This document shows positions 25,960 to 34,983 of a DNA stretch of 57,278 nucleotides, in pieces (within the stretch, counting starts at the first letter, position 1; every line of letters starts with the position of its first letter). Under the pieces are notes generated by a model. The model had not been told where the DNA came from. It was given only the letters and a program-made list of their open reading frames with translations, and did not search any database. This DNA comes from an uncultured Spartobacteria bacterium (GTDB lineage Bacteria; Verrucomicrobiota; Verrucomicrobiia; Chthoniobacterales; UBA6821): positions 1 to 57,278 of the forward strand of contig CAIPWR010000154.1 in assembly GCA_903868795.1 (NCBI GenBank), in the 5' to 3' direction. The position numbers were made by a program, and so were the translations under genes.

Positions 25960-27513
25960 ATGAACAACGACCGAGTCCTTATTTTCGATACGACACTTCG
26001 TGATGGCGAGCAGTGCCCGGGTGCCTCGATGAACCTGCGTGAGAAGCTTGAGATCGCCCGCCAACTGGCGCGCCTCCAGGTTGACATCATCGAGGCGGGA
26101 TTCCCCGTCATCAGCGATGGTGACTTCGAGGCGGTGAAGACGATTGCCGAGGAGATTCAGGGGCCCGTGATTGCAGGTCTCGCACGCTGCGTCCCCAAGG
26201 ATATCGAGGCGGCCGGACGTGCCCTGCTCCCCGCTGGTGGCCGCGCCCGTATCCATGTCTTCCTTGCAACTTCGAAGATCCATCGTGAGCACAAGCTCAA
26301 GAAGGCCAACGAGGAAATCATCCGTCTTGCAGTCGAGGGAGTGAGTCAGGCCAAGTCGATGGTCTCTGATGTGGAGTTCTCTCCCGAGGATGCCTCGCGC
26401 ACCGAACCCGAGTTTCTGGCCGAAGTCGTTCAAGCCGCGATCGAGGCCGGAGCTACCACGGTGAATATCCCTGATACGGTTGGCTATGCGATGCCTGGCC
26501 AGTATGCCGATCTGATCACTTATCTCCGAAAGCATGTCCGCGATATCAAGAAGGCGGTCATCAGCGTTCATTGTCACGATGATCTCGGTATGGCAGTCGC
26601 CAATTCACTGGCCGCTGTTCAGGCAGGAGCCCGCCAAGTCGAGGGAACCTTCAATGGTATCGGCGAGCGCGCCGGTAATGCCGCGCTCGAGGAGGTAGTC
26701 ATGGCGATCAAGACCCGTCCCGATGTTTACGCTGGTCTTTCCACTGGTATTGCCACCAAGGAAATCCTCAAAACTTCCCGTCTCATCAGTCGTCTGAGTG
26801 GTCTTCAGGTCGCCCGTAGCAAGGCGATCATCGGTGAGAATGCCTTTGCCCACGGCTCAGGCATTCATCAGGACGGCATCCTGAAGATGCGTGAGACCTA
26901 TGAAATCATGGATCCTCGTGATGTCGGCTGGGGCGGCACTGATCTTCCCCTCACCAAGCATAGCGGACGCCATGCCATGGTGGCCCGTCTCGAGCAGTTG
27001 GGCCTCGCTCTCACGGAAGCCGAGATCGCACCGATCTTCACCCGCTTTAAGGAACTCGGGGATAAGAAGAAGTTCGTTTACGACGATGACTTGGTCGCGC
27101 TTGCGGGAGATGCCGTTGCAGGCGAGACCGGTGCCTACTCCCTCGAATCGCTCTATGTCGTCTGCGGTGGGAGCACCGTTCCAACCGCCACGGTGAAGCT
27201 CCGCCATGGCGGGGAGATCCTTGAGGAGTCGAGCCCCGGCAACGGTGCAGTCGATGCAGCCATGAAGGCGATCGACCGGATCGTGAAGAAGACGGGTCAT
27301 CTCGCCGTTTACCTCGTCGAGGCTGTCACCGAAGGGCAGGATGCTCTCGGTGAGGTCACGCTGAAGGTGGACTTCGGCGATGGACGCCTGATCACCGGCA
27401 AAGGAGCCTCCACTGATGTGATCGAGGCCTCTGCCCGCGCCTACGTGAATGCCATCAATCGTGTTCTTGTGATGCAGCAGACCGCTCCCGGTGTCGACAT
27501 GCCGAGGGTTTAA
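25960..27513 (+). CDS. leuA: 2-isopropylmalate synthase
   Basis: This 517-residue enzyme condenses acetyl-CoA with 2-oxoisovalerate, the first committed step of leucine synthesis. The catalytic TIM barrel begins FDTTLRDGEQCPGASM and carries the metal-binding HCHDDLGMAVANS; GIGERAGNAALEEVV follows. The C-terminal LeuA dimer domain (residues about 370-517) gives leucine feedback inhibition. leuC and leuD are about 20 kb away. No ribosome site lies at normal distance; CAGGAG at 25919 is 35 nt upstream, with the hairpin between, so translation may depend on leader folding. Confidence 0.97.
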   Translation: MNNDRVLIFDTTLRDGEQCPGASMNLREKLEIARQLARLQVDIIEAGFPVISDGDFEAVKTIAEEIQGPVIAGLARCVPKDIEAAGRALLPAGGRARIHVFLATSKIHREHKLKKANEEIIRLAVEGVSQAKSMVSDVEFSPEDASRTEPEFLAEVVQAAIEAGATTVNIPDTVGYAMPGQYADLITYLRKHVRDIKKAVISVHCHDDLGMAVANSLAAVQAGARQVEGTFNGIGERAGNAALEEVVMAIKTRPDVYAGLSTGIATKEILKTSRLISRLSGLQVARSKAIIGENAFAHGSGIHQDGILKMRETYEIMDPRDVGWGGTDLPLTKHSGRHAMVARLEQLGLALTEAEIAPIFTRFKELGDKKKFVYDDDLVALAGDAVAGETGAYSLESLYVVCGGSTVPTATVKLRHGGEILEESSPGNGAVDAAMKAIDRIVKKTGHLAVYLVEAVTEGQDALGEVTLKVDFGDGRLITGKGASTDVIEASARAYVNAINRVLVMQQTAPGVDMPRV

Positions 27514-27576
27514 AACCTGAAAACCTAAGCAAGATTTCACCCAACTCCTAGCCTCCAACTTCTAACTCCCAATCAA

Positions 27577-28218
27577 ATGAATAAAACACTCCTTATTGTC
27601 CTCGGTGTCCTTGTCATTCTCATCCTTGCCGTCATGGGCAGCTACAATGGACTGGTTGGCAGTTCTCAGGCTGTCGATGCCTCTTGGGCCCAGGTCCAGA
27701 ATGTCTACCAGCGTCGCGCCGACCTGATCCCGAATCTGGTTCAGACAGTTCAGGGTGCAGCGAATTTCGAGAAGTCGACAATTGTTCAGGTCACCGAGGC
27801 ACGCGCTTCTGTCGGCAAGGTGAACATCAACCAGAACCAGGCACCGACTGATCCCGCGCAGTTAGCTCAGTTCCAGCAGGCCCAAGGACAGCTTGGTTCC
27901 GCCCTCTCCCGACTCCTGGTGGTGGCTGAGAACTATCCCGACCTGAAGGCGACCGCAAACTTCCGCGATCTGCAGGCGCAACTCGAGGGAACGGAAAACC
28001 GAATCACCGTGGAGCGTGGGCGCTTCAATGCCGCGGTGCAGGCTTACAATACCAAGATCCGCACACTGCCGACCGTCTTGTTTGCTGGCTTGCTCGGCTT
28101 CCAGCAGAAGCCCTACTTCCAGGCGACCGCAGGCGCTGAGACGGCTCCCTCGGTGAAGTTTGACTTTGGCGGTTCGCCCTCCAGTGGAGGTGGCACTGCT
28201 CCGAATCCGGCGAAATAA
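27577..28218 (+). CDS. lemA: LemA-family membrane protein
   Basis: This 213-residue protein has an N-terminal membrane helix (LLIVLGVLVILILAVMGSY), then the LemA helical core (SWAQVQNVYQRRADLIPNLV, then LKATANFRDLQAQLEGTENR). The Gly/Ser-rich C-terminus is GGSPSSGGG. The function of LemA is unresolved; it is widely paired with TPM-domain proteins, as here (18-nt gap to the next gene), suggesting a joint envelope role. Confidence 0.93.
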   Translation: MNKTLLIVLGVLVILILAVMGSYNGLVGSSQAVDASWAQVQNVYQRRADLIPNLVQTVQGAANFEKSTIVQVTEARASVGKVNINQNQAPTDPAQLAQFQQAQGQLGSALSRLLVVAENYPDLKATANFRDLQAQLEGTENRITVERGRFNAAVQAYNTKIRTLPTVLFAGLLGFQQKPYFQATAGAETAPSVKFDFGGSPSSGGGTAPNPAK

Positions 28219-28236
28219 CCCATAAGATCGATTTTC

Positions 28237-29016
28237 ATGGTTCGACAGCTTTCCCTTGGTCTCCTGCTCCTGCTGGGGATCGGATTGGGTAAGGTGTCAG
28301 CTGAGGCGTTGTTGCCGCCCGCTCCCACACAATATGTGACCGATGAGGCGGGTGTGATTGCACCGCCCTTGGTATCGCAACTCAATCAACGTCTCGCGAT
28401 TTTCGAGAAGGATACTTCAAACCAGATCGTTGCCCTGGTGCTGAAGAAACTCCCTGAGGGATCCTCCATCGATCAGTATGCGCAGCAGTTGTACTCCGCA
28501 TGGCACATCGGGCAGAAAAAAACCTCGAATGGAGCTCTCATTCTTATTTCGGTACAGGAACACAAAGGATGGATTCAGACAGGTTATGGGTTGGAGGGAG
28601 CCCTTCCGGACGCGCTGTGCAGTCGGATTGTTCGCGAAACCATGGCACCCTCATTCAGATCAGGGAACTATGGGGCTGGTCTGGTGGCTGGGATTACAGC
28701 CGTCATGCAGGCTACGAAGGGTGAGTACAAGGGGACGGGTCACCCCCAGGGAAAGCCGACGACGCTCAAGGATTTCCTCTTCTCTCCCCTTGGCTTTTTC
28801 CTGCTTGTCCTTTTCGTACTGATCATCACCGGAAGGAATCGTCGTGATGTTGGCCAGGGTGGCGTGAGTCCCGGTGCTGCAGCCGCGACCGGTTTCTTCA
28901 TTGGAGGAATGGGAGGAGGCTTGGGTGGGGGACGTGGAGATGGAGGAGGAGACTCCGGGGGATTTTCAGGAGGTGGTGGAGATAGTGGCGGTGGAGGTGG
29001 GGGCGGAGATTGGTGA
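28237..29016 (+). CDS. TPM-domain (YgcG-like) membrane protein
   Basis: This 259-residue protein has a signal peptide (LGLLLLLGIGLGKVSAEA), a TPM domain (YVTDEAGVIAPPLVSQL, GALILISVQEHKGWIQTGYGLEGALPD), one membrane helix (FFLLVLFVLIITG) and a very Gly-rich tail. The domain faces the periplasm. Its stop is 2 nt before the best start of the next gene. The lemA-TPM pairing is common in bacteria; the biochemical task is unclear, though TPM proteins have been linked to photosystem repair and phosphatase activity elsewhere. Confidence 0.9.
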   Translation: MVRQLSLGLLLLLGIGLGKVSAEALLPPAPTQYVTDEAGVIAPPLVSQLNQRLAIFEKDTSNQIVALVLKKLPEGSSIDQYAQQLYSAWHIGQKKTSNGALILISVQEHKGWIQTGYGLEGALPDALCSRIVRETMAPSFRSGNYGAGLVAGITAVMQATKGEYKGTGHPQGKPTTLKDFLFSPLGFFLLVLFVLIITGRNRRDVGQGGVSPGAAAATGFFIGGMGGGLGGGRGDGGGDSGGFSGGGGDSGGGGGGGDW

Positions 29017-29018
29017 TT

Positions 29019-29783
29019 ATGAGAAACTGGAGTGCCAGAAGCAAAAAGTTCGAGGAGCGACGTCACGTCGTTGGAGGGATCATCCTTATTAGCCTGCTTT
29101 TTTTTGGATATTACATTCCGATCATTTTGAATCTGTTAATTTTACTCGGCGTTGCTTGGCTTGCGATTGCCTCCTTTTCAGGGTTTCGCTCGGCAGTGCT
29201 TCTTTCCGTTGGAACGTTTGTTTTTCAGCTCTCTGTACTATATTTGAGGCAGTATAGGACATTTAACGGAGTTGTTATCGATTTTTGGGAAGCATTGGAA
29301 CTCTCACTGGTGACCAGTCTCTTTTTCACCATGCTCTTCGGAGCCTTCGTCTGGGTTCGTGCAATTCTGCGTCGAAAGCGTGCCGGATTCGATGAGGTTG
29401 TGGGTGCTTTCAATCTCTATATCTGGATCGCAACCATCTACGCCTGTCTTTACACCTTTGTTTCCAAAGCGAATATCAACGCCTTCCACCTGGACGATCA
29501 ATTAGTGAAGGGAATGGACTTGAAGGAGTGGATGAAAAACTTCAATGACCTCTTCTATTTCAGTTTTTGCACCCAGACGACGCTTGGTTACGGGGATATC
29601 GTTCCCGTCTCACACTTGGCGCGATCCATTGCGGTCACCCAGGCTATGATTGGTCAGTTCTATGTGGCGGTGGTGTTGACCTATATCCTGAATCTCTGGA
29701 TTCAGGATCTGGGACGCCAAGTCGAAAAAGAGATAACCCATCCCGACCTCCCTCCTTCCGCTCCGACTCATCGGGACAAGTAG
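29019..29783 (+). CDS. K+ channel-like membrane protein
   Basis: This protein has 254 residues from ATG 29019; in-frame GTG 29013 and TTG 29010 overlap the upstream stop. Four or five hydrophobic helices are followed by the pore loop FSFCTQTTLGYGDIVPVS and a final helix (AMIGQFYVAVVLTYILNLW). TLGYGD is a potassium-selective filter. No RCK or cyclic-nucleotide regulatory domain follows the pore. It appears to be the third gene of the lemA-TPM operon. Confidence 0.85.
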   Translation: MRNWSARSKKFEERRHVVGGIILISLLFFGYYIPIILNLLILLGVAWLAIASFSGFRSAVLLSVGTFVFQLSVLYLRQYRTFNGVVIDFWEALELSLVTSLFFTMLFGAFVWVRAILRRKRAGFDEVVGAFNLYIWIATIYACLYTFVSKANINAFHLDDQLVKGMDLKEWMKNFNDLFYFSFCTQTTLGYGDIVPVSHLARSIAVTQAMIGQFYVAVVLTYILNLWIQDLGRQVEKEITHPDLPPSAPTHRDK

Positions 29784-29806
29784 GTGGCAGTCGTTATTTT
29801 CTCTCT

Positions 29807-29830
29807 TCCCTTCAAGAAAGATTGAAGGGA
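29807..29830 (+). terminator. hairpin between channel and pyrophosphatase genes
   Basis: TCCCTTCAA (29807-29815) and TTGAAGGGA (29822-29830) form a 9-bp stem with a 6-nt loop, 24 nt after the channel stop. There is no U run directly after it, so it may stabilise the mRNA end or be an imperfect terminator. Confidence 0.4.
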
Positions 29831-29890
29831 GGACATTGGATCCGTACTATCTGTCCTCTTTTTCCTTCCTTAAATCCAACCTCTTTTTCC

Positions 29891-30490
29891 ATGACGAAAA
29901 TTCCCGATCCCTACGTTCAGATCTGTCCCAACTCCTGGCATGATGTCTCCCCAGGAAACGATGCAGGGCAGGGTATCGTTCGTTCCATCATCGAGATTCC
30001 TATGGGAAGCTCCAACAAGTATGAGTTGGATAAGGAGACCGGCTTGCTGAAGCTCGACCGAGTCCTCTACTCGGCTGTCTATTACCCCGCAAATTACGGC
30101 TTCATCCCACAGACTCTAGCCGATGACGGAGATCCTTTGGATATCCTCGTGCTGGGGGCCGAACCTGTTTACCCCCTCACGCTTGTGACCGCGCGAGTCA
30201 TCGGTCTCATGGTCATGAAGGATCAGGATGAACTCGATCACAAGTTGATCGGCGTGCCGGTCGGAGATCCCGAGTACAAGAACTGCAATGATGTCCATGA
30301 ACTCCCTCCGCATCGCCTTGCCGTACTGAAGCGTTTCTTTGAGGACTACAAGATCCTCGAAAACAAGTCGGTGATCGTGGATGACATTCTCTCTGCAAAG
30401 GATGCCCTTCCCGTGATTGCCGAGTCTATCGCCACCTATAAGACTTGGCGCGCAGGTGTTGAGGTTGTGCTGAATAAGCCGCACTCCTGA
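29891..30490 (+). CDS. ppa: soluble family I inorganic pyrophosphatase
   Basis: This 199-residue cytoplasmic enzyme hydrolyses pyrophosphate to phosphate. Family I features are EIPMGSSNKYELDKETGLLKLDR, shortened here to its key residues (Lys, Glu and Arg around 35-50), YPANYGFIPQT and the metal-binding signature DDGDPLDILVLG. The ATG at 29891 is used; the frame is open far upstream inside the previous gene. It is followed after 150 nt by the membrane pyrophosphatase, so the two ways of disposing of PPi are neighbours. Confidence 0.95.
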   Translation: MTKIPDPYVQICPNSWHDVSPGNDAGQGIVRSIIEIPMGSSNKYELDKETGLLKLDRVLYSAVYYPANYGFIPQTLADDGDPLDILVLGAEPVYPLTLVTARVIGLMVMKDQDELDHKLIGVPVGDPEYKNCNDVHELPPHRLAVLKRFFEDYKILENKSVIVDDILSAKDALPVIAESIATYKTWRAGVEVVLNKPHS

Positions 30491-30523
30491 TGCTCTAAGA
30501 GAAAGGGTCTCCCAATGCTGGAC

Positions 30524-30554
30524 AGGGTTGCTGTTTTTGATTAAAAACAACCCT
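30524..30554 (+). terminator. hairpin downstream of ppa
   Basis: AGGGTTG (30524-30530) and the complementary CAACCCT (30548-30554) enclose an inner GTTTTT/AAAAAC stem with a GATT loop. This strong palindrome separates ppa from hppA and probably ends ppa transcription. No long U run follows. Confidence 0.5.
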
Positions 30555-30640
30555 TCCCATGGAAGCCCCCCTTCATGGATGAAAGCGACGGGCAAGCGCC
30601 CGCGTCATCCCCGAAGTGATTTCCATATCAGCAAAAACAA

Positions 30641-32872
30641 ATGGAAAAACTCATTTATCTTCTTCCCATCCTGGGTCTTGTGGCCTTGGTCTATAGGACA
30701 ATCCTATCAGGATGGGTCCGCAAGCAAGATGCCGGCGATGCCAAGATGACCGGAATCGCCAGCCATATCGCCGAAGGAGCGATGGCCTTCCTGAAGGCCG
30801 AATATCGTATTCTTGCAATCTATGTCGTGGTTGCGGGTGCCGGTCTTGGATGTCTCTCTCAAGTACCGAAAGTGGCTGCCCATTCGAGCGTCTTGATCGT
30901 GGGTGGATTTGTTGTCGGCTGTTTCTTCTCCGCTCTCGCCGGATTCTTGGGAATGAAAATCGCCACCCAGGCGAACGTCCGCACCACTCAGGCTGCCAAG
31001 ACCTCCCTTGCCAAGGCCCTCAAGGTCTCCTTCAGCGGCGGTGCGGTGATGGGACTCGGTGTGGCTGGTCTAGCGGTGCTTGGACTCAGCTCCCTCTTTA
31101 TCTTTTTCTTCTTCAAGTTCATGGGCGGCAATTTCGCTACCGGGGGTGGATATGATGCGATGACACGCGTTCTTGAGGTTCTTGCTGGATTTTCGCTTGG
31201 TGCCGAGTCGATCGCACTTTTTGCCCGAGTGGGGGGTGGTATTTATACTAAAGCTGCCGATGTGGGTGCCGATCTTGTCGGCAAGGTTGAAGCGGGAATC
31301 CCTGAGGACGACCCGCGGAATCCCGCCACCATCGCGGACAACGTTGGTGATAACGTCGGTGACGTCGCTGGCATGGGCGCCGATCTTTTCGGTTCCTACG
31401 TGGCCACCGTGCTGGCCTCTATGGTTCTCGGCAACTACATCATCCGGGATAATGGAGGTGCGATCGCCGATGCCTTCGGTGGCATCGGTCCGATCCTCCT
31501 TCCCATGGCCATTGCCGGCATCGGAATCCTTGCCTCAATCATCGGCACATGGTTTGTCGGCATTTCTGACAAGGCTCCAGCCAATACCGCAACCGTTCAG
31601 GGGGCGCTGAACCGCGGAAATAACCTCTCCATGCTCATCGCCTTGGCTGCTTCGTACGGCCTAATCAAGCTGATGCTCCCCGAGTCGATCAAGATGAGCG
31701 TCTTCAATGCGGGTGCCTTCAGCATCACCACGACCTCCTCGTTGAACGTCTTCTGGGCGGTCTGTATCGGCATGGTGGTCGGATACCTGATATCCTTCAT
31801 TACCGAGCACTTCACGGGGCTCGATGGCAAACCCGTTGCCGGAATTGTACAGAAGTCGGCAACCGGTGCCGCCACCAACATCATTGCCGGCCTCGGAACC
31901 GGCATGTACTCAACGGCCTATCCCGTGCTTCTCTTTGCCGGAGCGATTTGGGGAGCTTACTCCCTTGCCGGATTCTATGGTGTTGGCATCGCGGCCTCGG
32001 CCATGATGGCCACGACCGCCATGCAATTGGCCATTGATGCCTTCGGCCCGATCGCTGATAACGCCGGAGGCATCGCCGAGATGAGCGAACTTCCCAAGGA
32101 GGTCCGCGAGAAGACCGATATTCTGGATTGTGTCGGAAACACCACAGCCGCCGTCGGCAAGGGCTTTGCCATCGCCTCCGCAGCGCTAACGGCTCTGGCT
32201 CTCTTCGCCGCCTACGTCACCCTCACCGGCATCCATGGCATCAATATCTTCGACGCTAAGGTTCTTGCCGCTCTCTTTATCGGAGGCATGATTCCGGTCG
32301 TCTTCTCCGCGCTCGCCATGAACAGTGTTGGCAAGGCTGCCATGGACATGGTGAACGAGGTGCGCCGTCAGTTCCGCGAGATTCCAGGTATCCTCGAGGG
32401 GACCGGTAAGCCCGAGTATGGCAAGTGTGTGGAGATTTCAACTCAGGCCGCTCTCCGTGAGATGCTGGCTCCTGGGGTCATCACTCTGGTCACCCCGATC
32501 CTTGTCGGTGTCATCATGGGTCCCGAGTCACTCGGTGCCTACATGGCTGGAGTTACGGTCAGCGGGGTCCTTTGGGCGATCTTCCAGAACAATGCGGGCG
32601 GTGCCTGGGACAATGCCAAGAAGTCCTTCGAGCAGGGGGTCGAGATCGAGGTCAACGGCAAGAAGGAGATGTTCTACAAGAAGTCCGAACCTCATAAGGC
32701 TGCCGTTGTCGGCGACACCGTGGGAGATCCGTTCAAGGACACTTCCGGTCCCTCGATGAACATCCTCATCAAGCTCTCCTCACTCGTCGGTCTGACCATT
32801 GCACCGCTCATCGCTGTGAACGGTCACGAAGCCACATCACTGGTCCGTTGGATTCAGAGCTTCTTCGCTTAA
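30641..32872 (+). CDS. hppA: membrane-bound ion-pumping pyrophosphatase (K+-dependent type)
   Basis: This 743-residue protein with about 16 membrane helices couples PPi hydrolysis to H+ or Na+ export. The core signatures are DVGADLVGKVEAGIPEDDP with following ADNVGDNVGDVAGMGADLF, the FITEHFT region, and the C-terminal GDTVGDPFKDTSGPS. The GNTTAAVGKG stretch has Ala where K+-independent enzymes have Lys, so it belongs to the K+-dependent class; Na+ versus H+ transport is not decided from what I read. A rho-independent terminator follows. Confidence 0.96.
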   Translation: MEKLIYLLPILGLVALVYRTILSGWVRKQDAGDAKMTGIASHIAEGAMAFLKAEYRILAIYVVVAGAGLGCLSQVPKVAAHSSVLIVGGFVVGCFFSALAGFLGMKIATQANVRTTQAAKTSLAKALKVSFSGGAVMGLGVAGLAVLGLSSLFIFFFFKFMGGNFATGGGYDAMTRVLEVLAGFSLGAESIALFARVGGGIYTKAADVGADLVGKVEAGIPEDDPRNPATIADNVGDNVGDVAGMGADLFGSYVATVLASMVLGNYIIRDNGGAIADAFGGIGPILLPMAIAGIGILASIIGTWFVGISDKAPANTATVQGALNRGNNLSMLIALAASYGLIKLMLPESIKMSVFNAGAFSITTTSSLNVFWAVCIGMVVGYLISFITEHFTGLDGKPVAGIVQKSATGAATNIIAGLGTGMYSTAYPVLLFAGAIWGAYSLAGFYGVGIAASAMMATTAMQLAIDAFGPIADNAGGIAEMSELPKEVREKTDILDCVGNTTAAVGKGFAIASAALTALALFAAYVTLTGIHGINIFDAKVLAALFIGGMIPVVFSALAMNSVGKAAMDMVNEVRRQFREIPGILEGTGKPEYGKCVEISTQAALREMLAPGVITLVTPILVGVIMGPESLGAYMAGVTVSGVLWAIFQNNAGGAWDNAKKSFEQGVEIEVNGKKEMFYKKSEPHKAAVVGDTVGDPFKDTSGPSMNILIKLSSLVGLTIAPLIAVNGHEATSLVRWIQSFFA

Positions 32873-32892
32873 AATCCGCTTACCAAAACTTC

Positions 32893-32928
32893 AAAGCCGC
32901 CGATCCTGAAAGGGACGGCGGCTTTTTT
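32893..32928 (+). terminator. rho-independent terminator of hppA
   Basis: AAAGCCGCCG (32893-32902) and CGGCGGCTTT (32916-32925) form a 10-bp GC-rich stem followed by TTT, 20 nt after the hppA stop. This is the clearest intrinsic terminator in the window. Confidence 0.9.
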
Positions 32929-33427
32929 GTTGGTGAGCAATGGTGATGATTTCCCGCAGAGGCGCTGAGGCGCAGTGAGAGGAAAAGAGCCTTTAAGACT
33001 GAAGACTGTGAGGCTTTTAGTAAACTGCAACAGAGTCTCTTAGCCACAAGATGCACAAAAGGCACAGGAATTGGTAAGAGCCTAACAACCAGATAATCTT
33101 TTGAGTTCTGCTTTGCTTCGCGTAATCGAACTTGAGCTTACCCAGAAGACCCGCCCCTCGCAGCTCTGCCTGCGGGACTCCTACCTGTTTCTGCAAACCC
33201 CAGGTTTTTTGCTCTGATCTGTGTTGCCGCTCATTTGGCTAGGATCTCTACAGCACCGGCAGTAGGTATTTCTGCTCCTAACAGGCTACAGTCTAAACCG
33301 CTAATAGCCTTCCTGAGCCTAGTCAGTTATCGCTGGGCGGAATCGGAATGGAGAACGAGGCGCGTGAGCGAAGCCGTAGTAGAGTCTACGGCGAGCGAAC
33401 TGCAACGCAGTTATCCGTCCGAGGCCG
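32929..33427. other. 500-bp intergenic region with repeat-like and palindromic sequence
   Basis: No convincing gene is seen here. The left part has CGCAGAGGCGCTGAGGCGCAG (just under 33 kb) and AGCCACAAGATGCACAAAAGG (33042-33062, shortened), intergenic motifs that recur near 41912 and 57030. The right part, ahead of the nuoD stop, has short palindromes such as CGTAGTAGAGTCTACG and AACTGCAACGCAGTT. These could fold downstream of nuoD and hppA, which converge here. Confidence 0.5.
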
Positions 33428-34690
33428 TCAGCGATCGCATTCTCCGAATACCATGTCGACCGACCCCAAGATCGCGACGAGGTCACCGATCATATTACCG
33501 GGAAGCAGCTTTGGTAGGATGCTCAGGTTGACGAAGGACGGGGCGCGGATGTGAAGGCGGTTAGGAACTCCTCCACCCAAGCTGTTGATGTAGAATCCGA
33601 GCTCTCCCTTGGGGTTCTCGCAGCTGGAATAGACTTCGCCTGCGGGGGCATCGATGCCCTCGGTGGTGATGATGAAGTGGTGGATGAGCTGCTCCATCTT
33701 CTGCAGGACGTCATCCTTGGGAGGGAGGGTGCTCTTTCCATCGACCACATTGATCGGGCCATCGGGCATCGTATCAATAGCCTGGCGCAGAATCCTGAGG
33801 CTCTGACGCATCTCCTCGATGCGGACGAGGTAGCGATCGTAGCAATCACCGACAGTGCCCACCGGGATATCGAAGTCGTACTTGTCGTAGTCGAGGTAAG
33901 GATGAGCCTTGCGAACATCGTATTCGACTCCCGAGCCGCGGAGCATTGGTCCGGTCAGGCCATAGGCGATCGCATCTTCGCGTGAGATGACGGCGATGTT
34001 CTTGGTGCGGTCCATGAAGATCGGATTACGGGTCAGGAGATTGGAGATCTCGTTGAGTGCAATCGGGAAGGAATCAAGAAACTCACGAAGTTGCGCGGGG
34101 AATTTCTCCGGCAGGTCGCGCACTTGGCCGCCGACGCGGGTGTAACTTGTCGTGAATCGTGCACCCGTCAGAAGCTCGCAGAGATTGTAGATCTTCTCGC
34201 GCTCCGTGAAGGTGTACATGAAAACGGAGATCGCTCCGATATCCATGGAGCTGGCACCAAGGCCGAGCAGGTGGGCGGAGATGCGGGCAAGCTCGCAGCA
34301 GATCACTCGGATTGCCTTGCCACGGGCAGGGAGTTCCCAGCCCATGAGTTTCTCAACAGCAAGGGCGTAGGCGACGTTGTTGGCCAGCGGAGCGAGGTAA
34401 TCGAGACGATCCGTGTAGGGAACGAACTGATTGTACTGCATGTTCTCCGCGATCTTCTCGTCGCCGCGGTGCAGGTAGCCGATCTCTGGCTTCGCTTTGG
34501 TGATTACTTCGCCGTCGAGATCGAGAACGATACGGAACACTCCATGAGTGGAAGGGTGCGAGGGACCGAAGTTCAGGGACATCGTTTCTCCCAGTAGTTC
34601 ACTGGCGGGGAGATGGGCTCCATGCTCTTGGATAGCTTGTTGGGTTCGACCCAGTGCGTCTGGTGCTTCGTAGATGGTGCTCGTGCTCAC
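33428..34690 (-). CDS. nuoD: NADH-quinone oxidoreductase subunit D
   Basis: This 420-residue protein is the 49-kDa subunit lining the quinone site of complex I. Typical stretches are LNFGPSHPSTHGVFRIVLDL, PEIGYLHRGDEKI, LLTGARFTTSYTRVGGQVRD, the SSCENPKGELGFYI region, and the C-terminal GSVDMVFGECDR, which is the normal end. No other nuo gene lies within the window on either side, so the gene stands apart from the usual nuoA-N cluster. It is followed upstream by tRNA-Ile2. Confidence 0.96.
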   Translation of the reverse strand: MSTSTIYEAPDALGRTQQAIQEHGAHLPASELLGETMSLNFGPSHPSTHGVFRIVLDLDGEVITKAKPEIGYLHRGDEKIAENMQYNQFVPYTDRLDYLAPLANNVAYALAVEKLMGWELPARGKAIRVICCELARISAHLLGLGASSMDIGAISVFMYTFTEREKIYNLCELLTGARFTTSYTRVGGQVRDLPEKFPAQLREFLDSFPIALNEISNLLTRNPIFMDRTKNIAVISREDAIAYGLTGPMLRGSGVEYDVRKAHPYLDYDKYDFDIPVGTVGDCYDRYLVRIEEMRQSLRILRQAIDTMPDGPINVVDGKSTLPPKDDVLQKMEQLIHHFIITTEGIDAPAGEVYSSCENPKGELGFYINSLGGGVPNRLHIRAPSFVNLSILPKLLPGNMIGDLVAILGSVDMVFGECDR

Positions 34691-34780
34691 GGGAGTGGAT
34701 TAAAGACGATGGTTGGATTGCTTTCCAGCTTTCTTGAGTTTTTCTTGAGTTGGACAGGAACTCTTTTTTTCGGGAAGAAG

Positions 34781-34853
34781 TAGGGGCACCTGGATTTGAA
34801 CCAGGGACCAACCAGTTATGAGCCGGCTGCTCTAACCGCTGAGCTATACCCCC
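34781..34853 (-). tRNA. tRNA with CAU anticodon, probably tRNA-Ile2
   Basis: The cloverleaf is complete: acceptor GGGGGTA with TGCCCCT and discriminator A, D-arm AGCTCAGCGGTTAGAGC, anticodon loop CTCATAA (CAT), T-arm CTGGTTCAAATCCAG. No CCA is encoded. The variable/T-arm stretch TTGGTCCCTGGTTCAA resembles Ile2 (lysidine-modified) more than elongator Met, but Met cannot be excluded by eye. Confidence 0.9.
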
Positions 34854-34983
34854 ATTGGAAAGTGAAAAGATTTGAAAAATCTAAAAGAGTGGAAAGAGAA
34901 AATCCAATCTATCTCCGAATAGCGTCGCAGGTCATCCTCAAAAATTTCTCACTCCATTCAGTGACGGATTTAGAAGATCGGAA

